DNA from: Alphaproteobacteria bacterium
Lineage (GTDB): Bacteria > Pseudomonadota > Alphaproteobacteria > UBA8366
Length of the DNA stretch: 5,537 nucleotides
Reading direction: 5' to 3'
Assembly: GCA_030743445.1 (NCBI GenBank)
Contig: JASLSL010000039.1
Coordinates: forward strand, 1 to 5,537
Shown: piece after piece, positions 1-5,537 of the stretch
Numbering within the stretch: position 1 is the first letter of the stretch
Layout: every line of letters begins with the position of its first letter
Notes under the pieces: model-generated
Told to the model about the DNA's origin: nothing
The model's database searches: none
Seen by the model: only the letters and a program-made list of their open reading frames with translations
Made by a program: the position numbers and the translations under genes

Positions 1-171
1 GATGCCGATCACCAGGGCGTAGGAATTGCTGTAGAGCTCGACCTCCTCGACGACCCGGGCGTCGGCCCTCTCGCTCGCCTTCAACGGGACGGTCAGGCCG
101 CGTGCGCCGGCGGCCCCGGCCGGCGTAGTCCAGTCGAGCACCAGGACTGCCAGAATAACACTAAGTATCAA
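1..171 (-). CDS. Caspase-like (peptidase C14 family) exported protein, N-terminal part only
   Basis: The frame reads off the left edge, so only about 57 residues are visible. They start with a hydrophobic run (ILSVILAVLVL) followed by small residues (AGAAGA), which looks like a signal peptide cleaved near residues 19-24. After it comes a linker and then ELYSNSYALVIGI at the edge. A phrase of the type 'YALVIGI' after a basic or acidic linker is typical of the first beta strand of bacterial caspase-like domains. The His and Cys catalytic residues would lie outside the window, so family and activity are inferred. The start is unsure: the only standard start after the in-frame TGA at 202-204 is the TTG at 169-171. 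An AAGGGA Shine-Dalgarno-like sequence (172-177) directly touches it, which is too close, and the resulting signal peptide lacks the usual positive N-terminus. The unread codons above it (RTKAIPGKG) would supply that charge, so a frameshift or damaged start is possible. Confidence 0.6.
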   Translation of the reverse strand, partial: MILSVILAVLVLDWTTPAGAAGARGLTVPLKASERADARVVEEVELYSNSYALVIGI

Positions 172-175
172 TCCC

Positions 176-376
176 TTACCGGGTATCGCCTTCGTTCTCG
201 TTCATCGTCAACGCCCCGATCACGGTGTTGATCGTCTGGTCCCTGCCCTCGGTCTTGGACCAATCGACCTGTTTGTTGGATTTGACCTGACGCCCGTGAA
301 ATCCGGCGGTGGCGCCGCCATCCATATAGGTCGCGTTCGCCAGGGTGGCGTCGATCGCCTTCGCTGGTCGACATTC
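176..376 (-). pseudogene. Relic of a PKHD-type Fe(II)/2-oxoglutarate oxygenase (PiuC/YbiX family)
   Basis: This frame is open between the TAG at 401-403 and the TAA at 176-178. It has no ATG, GTG or TTG start ahead of the part that looks like a protein. The readable part runs AIDATLANATYMDGGATAG, then HGRQVKSNKQVD, then DQTINTVIGALTMNE. Intact PKHD-type hydroxylases have near their N-terminus a pattern of the form L..A.WVDG..TAG....VK.N.Q, about 20-50 residues in, which this follows closely (recalled from the family, not searched). Intact members are about 225 residues long and carry an HxD...H iron site further on. Here everything before and after this roughly 55-residue block is missing, and the frame stops and gives way to the caspase-like gene. 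I therefore call it a double-ended gene remnant. It could instead be a short novel protein that resembles the family by chance. Confidence 0.5.
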
Positions 377-687
377 AACCTTGTACCTGCAGGAACATGA
401 CTACACTTCCGCGCCTATTTAAGCAGCCGGGGGCATGATTCGGAAACGATTGATTGCTCGCGGGGCGATGGGCGAAACCTGTCGGCCCGTCGAGCCGCGA
501 AGATGATATCGGTCGCGACGAGGTCGCCTGAAGACGACCCAATAGATCGGCCCACCCAGGATATCTTTTCGCATTGCGCCAATATGACGCGACGCAATAA
601 GTATTCGTTAACTTTATATGGAATTAGTATTATTCGAGTAGCGACCGCACGAAACATTTGGGAAATCACCGCCTCGGCATAGATTGA
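377..687. other. Intergenic region between the leftward relic/caspase-like gene and the solute-binding protein gene
   Basis: No gene could be recognised in these roughly 310 bases. The left half is GC-rich like the rest of the window. Positions about 583-660 are clearly AT-rich, including TTAACTTTATATGG and TAGTATTATTC (608-635), the kind of composition expected of promoter DNA for the plus-strand gene that follows. No -35/-10 pair with 16-18 base spacing was found, so no promoter is called. Short open frames exist on both strands (plus 503-682, minus 415-714), but neither has a Shine-Dalgarno sequence or a recognisable product. No convincing inverted repeat or terminator hairpin was seen by eye. 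Confidence 0.45.
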
Positions 688-1542
688 GTGATTGAAATAT
701 CGCACGAGCGGCATTCGATCTCAGGGATTCAGAAATTGCAGATTCATACGAGCCGCGGTGGGCGAAATACGGTTATCGCTCTGTTTTTATTGGCGATAAT
801 TATCGCCGGCCTCCACGTCGAAGCGCGCGCGGAAGACCCGCTTCGCCTGTCCTACAACTCGGACTGGAGCCCTTACTCTCACGATACCGGCGTCGACGTT
901 AAGGGTATCCTGCCCGAGCTGATGCACGAGATCGTCGTCAAGCGGATGAACCAACCGATCGCGCAATACGGCTCGCCATGGAGCCGGGCGCAACGATACG
1001 TCCAGGTCGGCGACCTGGACGGCTTTGTCACCACGCCGACGGCGGAGCGTCTGGAATACACGCTGCGTTCGGAAAACATCGTCTACAAGTTCGAAATGCG
1101 GGCCGTGGTCAAGCGCGACGGCAAGGCTCACGAGATGCTGCGCACGGCGCCCGACATCGCCTCGTTCAAGAAACTGAAGGTCTGCAGAATTGCCGGCAAT
1201 TCATGGGGAGAACGGTTCTACGGCAAGCACGAGATTCGCTATCGCGAAGCCGCCCGCGTCCACTCCTGCTTGAAGCGGATCAAGCGCGGCCGCTCCGACG
1301 TTCTCATTCAGCCCTATGCCGTCGTGATCAAGGAAATCGTCGACGCAAAAATGCAGAAGGACTTGATCGTCCTGCCGCACGTCTATGGTGGGATGGAGTT
1401 TGCCTTGATGGTCTCGAAGCGATCGCCCTACGCCAGCGGGTTCCTAAAGAAGTTCGACCGCACGGTGAGCGAGATGAAGCGGGACGGATCGTTCGACCGC
1501 ATCCTCGCCCGTATCCACGGCGAAGGCGAGGCGGTCAAATAG
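688..1542 (+). CDS. Periplasmic substrate-binding protein, SBP_bac_3 type (transporter substrate-binding domain protein)
   Basis: The product is 284 residues from GTG 688, which directly follows an in-frame TGA (685-687). An exported N-terminus is clear: basic residues (R23, R26), a hydrophobic core at 29-42 (VIALFLLAIIIAGL) and a likely signal-peptidase site after A48 (ARA-ED). No lipobox Cys is present. The mature part has the layout of extracellular solute-binding proteins family 3: a first strand LRLSYNSDWSPY (52-63), KGILPELMHEI (72-82), and PWSRAQRYVQVGDLDGFVTTPTAERLEY (97-124, the usual 'PW.RA...V..G..D......T..R' pattern). A second-lobe strand follows at KVCRIAGNSWG (164-174), then LKRIKRGRSDVLI (195-207) and a C-terminal helix KRDGSFDRILARI (264-276). 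C166 and C194 could form a disulfide in the second lobe. Such proteins capture amino acids or other small polar solutes for ABC uptake, but no permease or ATPase gene is adjacent, so the ligand is unknown and a sensory or orphan role is possible. TTG 736 is a plausible alternative start. Confidence 0.85.
   Translation: MIEISHERHSISGIQKLQIHTSRGGRNTVIALFLLAIIIAGLHVEARAEDPLRLSYNSDWSPYSHDTGVDVKGILPELMHEIVVKRMNQPIAQYGSPWSRAQRYVQVGDLDGFVTTPTAERLEYTLRSENIVYKFEMRAVVKRDGKAHEMLRTAPDIASFKKLKVCRIAGNSWGERFYGKHEIRYREAARVHSCLKRIKRGRSDVLIQPYAVVIKEIVDAKMQKDLIVLPHVYGGMEFALMVSKRSPYASGFLKKFDRTVSEMKRDGSFDRILARIHGEGEAVK
723..738 (+). promoter_or_regulatory. Possible ribosome binding site and alternative TTG start for the solute-binding protein
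   Basis: AGGG at 723-726 lies nine bases before an in-frame TTG at 736-738 (codon 17 of the long form). The upstream GTG at 688 has no Shine-Dalgarno-like sequence. Starting at TTG 736 gives a signal peptide of about 32 residues with a short basic N-region (H, R, R) before the hydrophobic core, a more normal length than the 48 residues from GTG 688. The evidence favours TTG modestly. Either start yields the same mature protein. Confidence 0.35.
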
Positions 1543-1561
1543 GTCGCCGCCGGGAGCACCC

Positions 1562-2758
1562 TCACCCCCAAGCCCAGAAGTCGTTGCCTTCCGCCATGTA
1601 GTTGCGGGCGAGCACCATCTTGTGGACTTCCGAGGCGCCATCGACCAGCCGCGCCTGGCGGGCATAGCGGTACATCCAGTCGAGCACCGTGTCCTTCGAG
1701 TAGCCGCGCGCGCCGTTGAGCTGGATCGCGGTGTCGACCGCCTTGTGCAGCGTGTCGGCGACGTGGATTTTGGCCATCGAGACTTCCTTGCGGGCGAATT
1801 CGCCCTGATCGAGCTTCCATGCCGCGTGCGCGACCAACATCCGGCCGATGTGGATCTCCATCGCCGCCTCGCCGATCAGCCATTGCACGCCCTCGCGGTC
1901 GGCGAGCTTGACGCCGAAGCTCTCGCGCTCGGAGATATAGTCCTTGGCGATCTCCAGCGCGCGCTTGGACATCCCGAGCCAGCGCATGCAATGGGTCAGC
2001 CGCGCGGTGCCGAGGCGGATCTGGGTCAGCTTGAGCCCGTCGCCGACCTCCATCAGCCGGTCGTCGTCGGGAATTTCGAGCCCGTCGAACTCGAGCTCGC
2101 AGTGGCCGCCGTGCTCCTCGGGCCCCATGATGTCGATCCGGCGGGTGATCCGCCAGCCCGGCTGGTCGGCGTGATACATGAAGGCGCTGAGGCCCTTGCG
2201 CGGATCGTCCGAAGTGCTGGCGATCAGGATGAAGTGCTTGGCGTTCTCGGCGCCGGTGATGAACCACTTCTGGCCGTTGACGATCCACTTGTCGCCCTTC
2301 TTCTCGGCCTTGGTCAACATCATCGAGGGGTCGGATCCCGAGCCCGGATGCGGTTCGGTCATGACGAAGGAGGACTGGACCTCGCCGTCGATGATCGGCT
2401 GCAGCCATTTGTCCTTCTGGTCCTCTCGCGCGACCTTGTTGAGGACGATCATGTTGCCGTCATCGGGGGCCGAGGAGTTGAATGCCGCGGGCCCGAAGAT
2501 CGAGCGGTTCATCTCCTCGTAGCATGCCGCCATGCCGCCGACGGGCAGGCCCTGCCCGCCCCGCTCCTTCGGCATCTGCAGCGCCCACAGGCCCTGTTGC
2601 TTGGCGATGTCGCGCAGCTGGCGCAAACGGTCGAGAGTTATATTTTCGTGCTCGTCATAGGCCGTGGGGTCGGACTCGATCGGGATGATGTGAGTCTCGA
2701 CGAACTCGCGAATGCGCAGCCGGTAATCCTCGATCTCGGGCGTCAGTGTGAATTCCAT
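1562..2758 (-). CDS. Acyl-CoA dehydrogenase, ACAD10/11-like, with Asp at the catalytic-base position
   Basis: The product is 398 residues, the normal length for a single-domain FAD-dependent acyl-CoA dehydrogenase. These enzymes make the 2,3-double bond of acyl-CoA and pass electrons to electron-transfer flavoprotein. The N-terminal helical domain covers about 1-125. The middle beta domain has SFVMTEPHPGSGSDPS (130-145) and WFITGAENA (165-173), which line the flavin. The C-terminal helical domain has YISERESFGVKL (274-285) and the cofactor motif QLNGARGY (346-353). Near the end, RLVDGASEVH (370-379) replaces the usual YEGT region: the position of the catalytic Glu is filled by D373, as I recall for ACAD10/ACAD11-like proteins. 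The frame stays open far upstream through the SDR gene, but the family N-terminus begins at ATG 2758 (EFTLTPEIEDYR), 29 bases after the SDR stop, with a weak GGA (2765-2767) six bases before it. It is the last gene of the operon. The chain length or substrate type cannot be read from the sequence. Confidence 0.92.
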   Translation of the reverse strand: MEFTLTPEIEDYRLRIREFVETHIIPIESDPTAYDEHENITLDRLRQLRDIAKQQGLWALQMPKERGGQGLPVGGMAACYEEMNRSIFGPAAFNSSAPDDGNMIVLNKVAREDQKDKWLQPIIDGEVQSSFVMTEPHPGSGSDPSMMLTKAEKKGDKWIVNGQKWFITGAENAKHFILIASTSDDPRKGLSAFMYHADQPGWRITRRIDIMGPEEHGGHCELEFDGLEIPDDDRLMEVGDGLKLTQIRLGTARLTHCMRWLGMSKRALEIAKDYISERESFGVKLADREGVQWLIGEAAMEIHIGRMLVAHAAWKLDQGEFARKEVSMAKIHVADTLHKAVDTAIQLNGARGYSKDTVLDWMYRYARQARLVDGASEVHKMVLARNYMAEGNDFWAWG

Positions 2759-2787
2759 TTCGGATCCATATGCTCGGGTTTCTGTAC

Positions 2788-3555
2788 TTAGTCCGGTATG
2801 GCGAGACCGTGCCCGCCGTCGGCGATGATCACGGCGCCGGTGATGTAGCGCGAGCCCTCGCCGGCGAGCAACAATAACGGCGCGTCGAGGTCCTCCAACT
2901 CGCCGAAACGGCGCTGGGGAACCTGCCGCATCATTTCCTGGCCGCGGGGCGAGGTCAGAAACTCGCGGTTCATCTCGGTGACGATATAGCCGGGCGCGAT
3001 CGCGTTGACGCGGATGTCGTGGCGCGCCAGCTCCAACGCCAGCGCCTTGGTCATCTGCACCACGCCGGCCTTCGAGATCGCATAGGTCGAAAGCCGGCTC
3101 TGCACCCGGTCGAAGAGGGCCGAGGCGATGTTGACGATGCTGCCGCCGTGCTTCAGACGGATCATGTGGCGCGCGACCTCCTGTGCCACCAGCCAGGCGC
3201 CCTTGAGGTTGGTGTCGATCACCGCATCCCAATCCTCCTCGGAAATGTCGACCGCGGCGGCCGGCAGGGCGATGCCAGAATTGTTGATCAGGATGGTGAT
3301 CGGGCCGAGCTCGGTTTCCGCCGTCTCGACCGCGGCCCGGACGCTCGCCGCGTCGGTCACGTCCAGTTTGACCGGCAGGCCGTGCCCGTCGAGATCGGCG
3401 ATCTCGTCGGCAAGCTCTTGCAGTTTGTCGGTCCGCCGGGCGGCGAGCGCCACCTTGGCGCCGGCCCGCGCCAGGGTCAGCGCGAAGTGCCGGCCGAGCC
3501 CGCTCGAGGCGCCGGTGACGATCGCGTTGTGTCCGTCGAGCGGAAGGTCGGCCAT
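2788..3555 (-). CDS. Short-chain dehydrogenase/reductase (classical SDR)
   Basis: The product is 255 residues, the usual size of a classical SDR, with a Rossmann fold throughout. The dinucleotide-binding glycine motif TGASSGLG is at 14-21. Two arginines after the second strand (R40, R41, in LAARR) favour NADP(H), though this is only a rule of thumb. The LDV at 64-66 contacts adenine, and NNSG (91-94) is a variant of the common NNAG. The catalytic tetrad is complete: N116, S145, Y158 and K162 (YAISK). PG at 188-189 and a C-terminal ADGGHGL (245-251) complete the family signature. It oxidises or reduces a hydroxyl/keto group, probably on the acyl-CoA or an alcohol precursor handled by its operon partners (for example as a 3-hydroxyacyl-CoA dehydrogenase), which is inference from context. 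Its ATG directly follows the TAA of the ligase gene with no base between, behind a good AAGGAAG. Confidence 0.92.
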   Translation of the reverse strand: MADLPLDGHNAIVTGASSGLGRHFALTLARAGAKVALAARRTDKLQELADEIADLDGHGLPVKLDVTDAASVRAAVETAETELGPITILINNSGIALPAAAVDISEEDWDAVIDTNLKGAWLVAQEVARHMIRLKHGGSIVNIASALFDRVQSRLSTYAISKAGVVQMTKALALELARHDIRVNAIAPGYIVTEMNREFLTSPRGQEMMRQVPQRRFGELEDLDAPLLLLAGEGSRYITGAVIIADGGHGLAIPD

Positions 3556-5223
3556 TTAGACTTCCTTCGCCTGGTCGCGCAGGATGAATTTCTGGATCTT
3601 GCCGGTCGAGGTCTTGGGCAGTCCGCCGAAGACCACGGTCTTGGGGCATTTGTAGTGCGCCATATTGTCCCGGCAAAAGTCGATCACTTCCTGCGCGCTG
3701 ACGCTGTCGGCGCCGTCGGTCAGGGTCACGAAGGCGCAGGGCGTCTCGCCCCACTTCTCGTCTGGCCGGGCGACGACCGCCGCCTCCATGATCTTCGGGT
3801 GTTTGTACAGCACCTCCTCGATCTCCAGGCTGGAGATGTTCTCGCCACCCGAAATGATGATGTCCTTGGCCCGGTCCTTGATCTCGACATAGCCGTCGGG
3901 ATGCTTGACCCCGAGGTCGCCGGTCCGAAACCAGCCGCCTTGGAAGACCGCGTCGGAAGCCTGCCTGTTCTTGAGGTAGCCCTTCATCACCGTGTTGCTG
4001 CGCAGCACCAGCTCGCCGATGGTCTCGCCGTCGGCCGGCACCGGCTCGAGCGTTTCCCGGTCGACCACGTCATAGCGCTCCAGGGTCAAATAGTTGACCC
4101 CCTGGCGCGCCATCAGGGCGGCCCGTTCGCCGATCTCCAGCTCCTCCCAGCCGTCCTGGTAGGCGCAGAGCATCGAGGGACCGTAGCTCTCGGTCAGGCC
4201 GTAGAGGTGGGTCACGCGGAATCCCATTCGCTCCATGCCCTCGATCACCGCGCTCGGCGGCGCCGCGCCGCCGGTCGCGATCTCGATCCGGCCGTGGGCG
4301 AATTCGCGCTTCAGCTCGTCCGGCGCGTGGATCAGCATGTTGAGCACGACCGGCGCGCCGCACATATGGGTCACCTCGTGCTCCTCGATCATCGGGAAGA
4401 TCAGCGCCGGATCGACCTGGCGAAGACAGACGTGGGTTCCCGCAGCGGCGGTCACCGCCCAGGTATAGGTCCAGCCGTTGCAGTGGAACATCGGCAAGGT
4501 CCAGAGATAGATCGTCGCCGAGTTGAGTCCGAACATGATGGCGTTGCCGACGGCGTTGAGATAGGCGCCCCGGTGATGAAACACGACGCCCTTCGGGTTG
4601 CCGGTGGTGCCCGAGGTGTAGTTGAGCGAGAGTGCCTCCCATTCGTCGGCCGGATAGGACCATTCGAATTCGGGGTCGCCCTCCTCCAAGAAGGCTTCGT
4701 AGTCCTTTTCGCCGAGCAACTCCCCGCCCTCGGCCAACGCGTCGTCGATATCGATCACCAACGGCTTGGCCTTGGATTGCTTCAGCGCCTCGCCGATCAC
4801 CGGCGAGAATTCACGGTCGGTGATCAGCACCTTGTTCTCGGCGTGCTCCATGATGAAGGCGATGGTCGGCGCATCGAGCCGGTAGTTCAGCGCGTTCAGG
4901 ACGGCGCCGAGCATCGGCACGCCGTAATGCGCCTCCAGCATTGCCGGCACGTTCGGCGCCATCACCGAGACCGTGTCGCCATGGCCGACGCCGCGCGCCT
5001 TCAAGGCCGAGGCCAGTCTGCGGCAACGGCGATAGAGTTCCCCATAGGGGTAGGTGTCGCCGCCGTGGATCACAGCGATCTTGTCGGGGTAGGTCGAAGC
5101 CGAGCGGCGCAAAAAGCCGAGCGGCGACAACGCCTCGAAATTCGCGGCGTTCTTGTCGAGATCGGTATCGAAAGCCGATGGGCTCACGTCCGTCGTCACT
5201 CCCCGATTCGTGTCGGGCCGCAT
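3556..5223 (-). CDS. AMP-forming acyl-CoA ligase (ANL superfamily)
   Basis: The enzyme activates a carboxylic acid with ATP to an acyl-adenylate and then to acyl-CoA. From ATG 5223 it has 555 residues, normal for the family. All core motifs are present: P-loop YTSGTTGNPKGV (202-213), LPMFHCNGW (243-251), GGAAPP (318-323), YGLTES (341-346), TGD (434-436), DRAKDIIISGGENIS (450-464) and the C-terminal PKTSTGKIQK with catalytic K542. The Trp-rich, histidine-bearing substrate region and the 'DKNAANFEALSPLGFL' start resemble medium-chain, branched or aryl acid ligases related to DmdB-type enzymes, but the acid cannot be named. The frame is open to TTG 5283, but that TTG lies inside a promoter-like -35 element. 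ATG 5223 is therefore preferred, and GTG codons at residues 9 and 13 are also possible because family homology begins only around residue 19. It is the first gene of the operon and the probable pathway entry step. Confidence 0.92.
   Translation of the reverse strand: MRPDTNRGVTTDVSPSAFDTDLDKNAANFEALSPLGFLRRSASTYPDKIAVIHGGDTYPYGELYRRCRRLASALKARGVGHGDTVSVMAPNVPAMLEAHYGVPMLGAVLNALNYRLDAPTIAFIMEHAENKVLITDREFSPVIGEALKQSKAKPLVIDIDDALAEGGELLGEKDYEAFLEEGDPEFEWSYPADEWEALSLNYTSGTTGNPKGVVFHHRGAYLNAVGNAIMFGLNSATIYLWTLPMFHCNGWTYTWAVTAAAGTHVCLRQVDPALIFPMIEEHEVTHMCGAPVVLNMLIHAPDELKREFAHGRIEIATGGAAPPSAVIEGMERMGFRVTHLYGLTESYGPSMLCAYQDGWEELEIGERAALMARQGVNYLTLERYDVVDRETLEPVPADGETIGELVLRSNTVMKGYLKNRQASDAVFQGGWFRTGDLGVKHPDGYVEIKDRAKDIIISGGENISSLEIEEVLYKHPKIMEAAVVARPDEKWGETPCAFVTLTDGADSVSAQEVIDFCRDNMAHYKCPKTVVFGGLPKTSTGKIQKFILRDQAKEV
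3561..3567 (-). promoter_or_regulatory. Shine-Dalgarno sequence of the SDR gene inside the ligase 3' end
   Basis: On the minus strand AAGGAAG lies within the last codons of the ligase gene, five bases before the SDR ATG. The ligase TAA (3556-3558) is immediately followed by that ATG (3553-3555). Ribosomes ending on the ligase can therefore re-initiate on the SDR, so roughly matched production of the two proteins is likely. It also fixes the SDR start. Confidence 0.7.
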
Positions 5224-5254
5224 TTCTCTGTCGCGCCTTTGACAGCAACCCGGT

Positions 5255-5283
5255 ATCGTTGGACGCAACAGGGAGAACGTCAA
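5255..5283 (-). promoter_or_regulatory. Candidate sigma-70-type promoter of the ligase-SDR-dehydrogenase operon
   Basis: Reading the minus strand, TTGACG (5278-5283) matches five of six bases of the -35 consensus. It is followed after exactly 17 bases by AACGAT (5255-5260), a poor -10 with three matches. Transcription would begin near 5248, giving a leader of about 25 bases before ATG 5223. This is the best promoter candidate in the 130-base divergent region, but it rests on pattern matching by eye in GC-rich DNA. No operator-like inverted repeat was found around it. Confidence 0.3.
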
Positions 5284-5353
5284 GCGAGGAGACGACGCCG
5301 CTGCGCGGTTGGTTTGCCGCGAAGCCCTGTTTCGCGTTTGGCGTTAGGGGGCG

Positions 5354-5537
5354 ATGGCTCTTCTCGGTCATGTTTTGGTTGCCGACGGCGACGCCGAAAC
5401 CGTGATCCGCCGCGTCGAAGCCCTGAACAGGGCGGGCTATGCCGCGATTCCGGTTTCAATCGGCCTCGACGTGCGTGCCATGGTGGCCCAGCGGCAACCC
5501 GATGCGATCGTGATCGGCACTGGATTCGATGACGTTC
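5354..5537 (+). CDS. Receiver-like (pseudo-receiver) domain protein, N-terminal part only
   Basis: The first 61 residues of a gene cut by the right edge. ATG 5354 is the first start after an in-frame TAG (5345-5347), with AGGGG at 5346-5350 only three bases before it. The sequence alternates strand and helix as in response-regulator receiver domains: HVLVADGD (6-13, with the acidic D11 and D13 near the end of strand 1), a helix to RAG (26-28), YAAIPVS (29-35), a second helix (36-47), then PDAIVIG (49-55). Family members usually read 'PDLVLLD' here and the last Asp is phosphorylated. This protein has G55 there. It is probably an unphosphorylated receiver-like domain leading to an output domain outside the window (for example a cyclase, transcription or kinase domain; not visible). 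It is transcribed away from the acyl-CoA operon and shares its upstream region. Confidence 0.6.
   Translation, partial: MALLGHVLVADGDAETVIRRVEALNRAGYAAIPVSIGLDVRAMVAQRQPDAIVIGTGFDDV

Noticed and set aside
397..438. Plus-strand 13-residue open frame after an AGGA motif (391-394)
   Set aside because: The spacing from AGGA to ATG is only two bases and no attenuator-like hairpin or codon run was seen, so it is probably chance.
503..682. Plus-strand open frame of 59 residues ending five bases before GTG 688
   Set aside because: There is no ribosome binding site before its ATG, its composition is not protein-like, and it is largely antisense to another meaningless frame. A leader peptide is possible but unsupported.
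415..714. Minus-strand open frame of 99 codons across the intergenic region
   Set aside because: It overlaps the start of the binding-protein gene, has no clear Shine-Dalgarno sequence, and the product matches nothing I recognise. A degraded gene cannot be excluded.
1622..2791. Plus-strand open frame of 389 codons opposite the acyl-CoA dehydrogenase gene
   Set aside because: It is an antisense shadow of a gene with complete motifs, and its translation shows no recognisable domain.
2759..3754. Upstream extension of the acyl-CoA dehydrogenase frame through the SDR gene, which would give a 730-residue fusion
   Set aside because: The extra residues are low-complexity Arg/Gly/Ala-rich out-of-frame translation of the SDR. 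The dehydrogenase family N-terminus starts exactly at ATG 2758, and the SDR is intact in its own frame.
5239..5244. Perfect TTGACA on the plus strand upstream of the receiver-like gene
   Set aside because: No -10-like sequence lies 16-18 bases downstream, so it is not called a promoter.
5224..5283. Extended ligase start at TTG 5283
   Set aside because: The TTG forms part of the candidate -35 element, and the added 20 residues have no family similarity. ATG 5223 fits the usual length.
3019..5532. Plus-strand open frame of 837 codons opposite the SDR and ligase genes
   Set aside because: It lies antisense to two genes with complete family motifs. Its product is rich in Arg, His, Asp, Val and Gly without domains, as expected when GC-biased third codon positions suppress stops on the opposite strand.

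Overview
The window is GC-rich, with strongly GC-biased third codon positions and long open frames on the strand opposite real genes. It looks like chromosomal DNA of a high-GC proteobacterium, most likely an alphaproteobacterium (inferred from protein style only). No RNA genes, CRISPR array, insertion sequence or attachment site could be seen.

Layout. (1) Positions 1-171, minus strand: the first residues of a secreted or envelope protein, probably of the caspase-like (peptidase C14) family, running off the left edge. (2) Positions 176-376, minus strand: an open stretch of about 60 codons that reads like an internal piece of a PKHD-type Fe(II)/2-oxoglutarate oxygenase (PiuC/YbiX family). It lacks both ends and all metal ligands, so it is called a gene relic. 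(3) Positions 377-687: an intergenic stretch with an AT-rich block next to (4) a plus-strand gene (688-1542) for a periplasmic solute-binding protein of the SBP_bac_3 type, with no permease beside it. (5) Positions 1562-5223, minus strand: a compact three-gene operon, transcribed in the order acyl-CoA ligase, SDR oxidoreductase, acyl-CoA dehydrogenase. It is convergent with the binding-protein gene, with 19 bases between the stop codons. (6) From 5354 on the plus strand: the start of a gene whose N-terminus folds like a response-regulator receiver domain but has Gly at the phospho-acceptor position. It is cut by the right edge.

How the genes fit together. The operon is a catabolic acyl-CoA module. 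The ligase activates a carboxylic acid to its CoA thioester, the acyl-CoA dehydrogenase (ACAD10/11-like, with Asp where most family members have the catalytic Glu) introduces a double bond, and the SDR oxidises or reduces a hydroxyl or keto group. No hydratase, thiolase or regulator is inside the window, so the substrate cannot be named. Ligase and SDR genes abut exactly (stop codon directly followed by start codon), which suggests translational coupling. The divergent pseudo-receiver gene shares a 130-base upstream region with the operon, but a regulatory link is only inference.

No clearly new system is evident. The points most worth checking are the oxygenase relic and the damaged-looking start of the caspase-like gene, the phospho-site-less receiver, and the Asp-type acyl-CoA dehydrogenase module.
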